Assembly (NCBI GenBank): GCA_963662175.1
Contig: OY759215.1
Span: forward strand, 49,307,213-49,371,212
Length of the DNA stretch: 64,000 bases
Direction of reading: 5' to 3'
Source: Aradus depressus
Lineage: Eukaryota; Arthropoda; Insecta; Hemiptera; Aradidae
A program made the translations under genes and the position numbers. Position 1 is the stretch's first letter. Every line of letters starts with the position of its first letter. The notes below the pieces were generated by a model. It was not told where the DNA came from, did no database searches, and saw only the letters and a program-made list of their open reading frames with translations. This document shows positions 62,298-64,000 of this stretch, piece after piece.

Positions 62298-62422
62298 AAA
62301 GATGCAACTGTTGCTAGGGTGCAACAACCAGCATCTATGATGGTAGGTATTGATATGTTGGCGTGAATGGCATGTGAGAGGAAGGCCACCCAGTGGTAGG
62401 TCCTCGGGACGAAAATTTATCT
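62298..62422 (-). repeat. Second repeat family, copy 2
   Basis: Reverse complement of 5801-5935 ('ggcatgtgagaggaaggcca', 'cccagtggtaggtcctcggg'). Confidence 0.65.
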
Positions 62423-62599
62423 TAATTATTAGGACATGAACAGAAAAAAAAAAATAAATAAAGAAATAAAGAATAAAAAAAAATAATAAAATTAATAAAT
62501 AAAAAAGAATTGAAAGACTATTTTGATGGATGGGTAAGAGAGATGATAAAAGTAAAGGAAAATAATGTAAAACATGGTTAAAAAATATTAAGACGAATA

Positions 62600-63180
62600 G
62601 AATTTAAGGTGGCAATAAGTCGCGATTCCATCTTCTCTTCAACTTTCGTGGGGGGTTTTGTGGTAAGTGTTGTGAAGATAAAGTACGTATTTCTGGATTT
62701 GTATGTGTGTAAAGTTTTCTAAAAAAACGTATGTAAGTAGTTTGTATTTTGTCGGGTACTGTGTGTATCATAAGATCGTTATGAAGTGTTCTCTTGTTTA
62801 TGTACGAGGGCACTGTGTTATCAGTCTAAGGGTTTTTGACTGAAACGCCTGAATTCGTTTGATGTTGGATGTTTTTGCTGAACCGTATATCTGTGATCTG
62901 TCTCTCATCTGTCCATAATGGTCTATGTAAATAAGTGTAACAGTTCCGTTTTTGTGTCATGTCTAATTTTGATCGTCTATTTAGAAGTCCGTAGAGTATT
63001 TTGAGTCGACGGTTCAACGTGTTTCGTGTGAGACGTGTGTGAGGGTTCCATGACAGTCTTCTATTTAATGTCAGTCCTAGATATCGTACAGTATTAGTTT
63101 GAGGGAGGGGCTTGTCGTAGATGAAAACGGGGGGTCATGTTTCTCGTCGAAGTGTAAATGTGATGTGCATTAAATTCCTT
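62600..63180 (-). pseudogene. Jockey-clade LINE, RT C-terminal part
   Basis: Minus strand: IYDKPLPQTNTVRYLGLTLN, SWNPHTRLTRNTLNRRLKIL and YGLLNRRSKL form the RT thumb of Jockey elements, followed after frameshifts by 'KRIQAFQSKTLRLIT' and by THTNPEIRTLSSQHLPQNPP before a stop near 62605. Two frameshifts separate the open parts 63017-62826 and 62813-62604. The catalytic core is absent. Confidence 0.85.
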
Positions 63181-63298
63181 CAATTTGAATATAAATTGTC
63201 ATAAAGTTTTCTTGAAAAATTATATATTATATAATTTTATAAACACATAATATAATAATATTAACATATAAATTGGTTAAATTGTTAGTAATTTATTT

Positions 63299-63545
63299 AG
63301 CTATTGTGACTCATGCCCTAATAGCAGAGGGCTTTTTCGTCGCTCTGATAGAGATGAGACCGACTCTACTGTGGTAGTATCTGACATAGTACAGGCTCGA
63401 GAACATCGCTTAACGTGCCATTCGAAGGACGGCATGCTCAAGGTTTCCTCACTTTTCTAATAAAAAAACCTAAGGGCCTTGGCCGGGTTTCAAACCCGCG
63501 ATCCTAAGTTCCGTCGGCAAGTACCTCTAGCTACTGGCGCCCTCA
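63299..63545 (-). repeat. SINE-T copy with internal deletions
   Basis: The head is at the right ('ctactggcgccctc' complement, B-box 'ggtttcaaaccc') and the tail at 'tattgtgactcatgcc'. About 90 bases are missing from the body. Confidence 0.8.
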
Positions 63546-63575
63546 TTGTTTTTGTATATTGTATGTGCCTTTTTA

Positions 63576-63615
63576 AGGGTCTGAGGATGGTATAACAGCC
63601 GAATGCGCTCACCTT
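63576..63615 (+). ncRNA. Hammerhead-like motif, near-intact
   Basis: Stem I AGGGT (63576-63580) pairs with ACCTT (63611-63615), core CTGAGGA (63581-63587), stem II GGT/GCC (63589-63591 with 63598-63600), GAAT for GAAA (63601-63604), GCGC, then T63609 C63610 at the cleavage position. The single fault is the A15.1 to T change. The sister at 62119-62160 has A there, so the family consensus is complete. Confidence 0.55.
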
Positions 63616-63942
63616 AAATAAATATTTATATATATTTTGCGGGAAATTGTTTTGTCAATCTTCGAGTTTCCCACTACATCGGCAAATTTCAGAAAAATTC
63701 TGAAGAAATTATAGTAACCGGAAAGGTTTGAAGAAAAATAGAAAGATGGACATTGTATTTTCTAAACTCTGAGCTGTCTGCATAAAACATGTAGATTTAT
63801 AAAGCATGTGCTTTCATATTCCAAACAGCTTTTATTTTTTTTTACTATTTTTACGAAACTTTTATATTTACAAGTTGACATTATTTACTTCAGAGTATCG
63901 ATAACTTTAAAATTTACCAAAGAGAATAAACATAATAAAACT
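63616..63942. other. Unassigned AT-rich stretch
   Basis: Nothing placed. Confidence 0.35.
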
Positions 63943-64000
63943 CGTCGGTGAATCAGCGGCAATGTACTTCCCCAGAACGGATTAATCAACTTATAGCTCC
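63943..64000 (-). repeat. R1 end, cut by window edge
   Basis: 'gtcggtgaatcagcggcaat' and 'gtacttccccagaacggatt' are the inverted R1 3' block. Confidence 0.75.

Overview
The window is AT-rich, repeat-saturated nuclear DNA from an animal, most likely an arthropod and probably an insect. The reasons are many tRNA-headed SINE copies, a Ty3/gypsy element, Jockey-like and other non-LTR remnants, a mariner remnant, a PIF/Harbinger element with a MADF remnant, and hammerhead-bearing repeats of the kind known from Penelope-like retroelements. One SINE copy has an (AACCT)n tail, the complement of the insect telomere unit TTAGG, which is only a weak hint. I recognise no host gene. Nearly every supportable coding stretch is transposon-derived. 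Two short ORFs (29308-29514 and 58864-59157) remain unidentified.

Layout. 1-13.6 kb: SINE and R1 copies, a decayed non-LTR tail (1110-1717), a hammerhead-ribozyme motif (1794-1838, minus), a TA-flanked TIR element (4789-5485), a perfect 26-bp hairpin (7525-7585), a second non-LTR tail and a second hammerhead motif (9668-9711). 13.7-14.8 kb: a PIF/Harbinger-type element with a MADF remnant, inserted in an R1 copy with a TTA duplication. 15-28 kb: R1 and SINE copies, a long foldback (19611-19816), a large inverted-repeat element (24962-25835) and a 30-bp minisatellite. 28.8-29.6 kb: a TIR element with a possible terminal exon. 30-36.7 kb: non-LTR fragments, two hammerhead-bearing repeats and a duplicated YY1/PHO-like motif.

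36,698-46,709: a complete Ty3/gypsy-type LTR retrotransposon on the minus strand with identical 1182-bp LTRs, a lysine-tRNA primer-binding site, gag, and protease/RT/RNase H/integrase. Gag and pol are joined by a textbook -1 slippery site. Pol has a G-patch ahead of the protease and one frame break just before the YVDD box. No envelope gene is visible. The element sits in the AT-rich centre of an older inverted repeat, and the left arm of that repeat also carries a SINE with a 12-bp target duplication.

46.7-64 kb: a perfect 104-bp inverted repeat (47580-47804), more LINE, SINE and R1 copies, a TA-flanked MITE (54251-54628), a mariner transposase remnant, a GC-rich island between duplicated flanks (56.3-57.1 kb), a 107-bp minisatellite (59.1-59.5 kb), and a Jockey remnant enclosed by oppositely oriented hammerhead motifs (62.1-63.6 kb).

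Names used below. SINE-T is a ~340-bp SINE with a tRNA-like head. R1 is a mobile repeat with ~100-bp terminal inverted repeats (hairpin-bearing ends) and an internal unit of about 110-170 bp that is repeated a variable number of times. All family assignments come from reading and cross-comparing copies within this window; no database search was possible.
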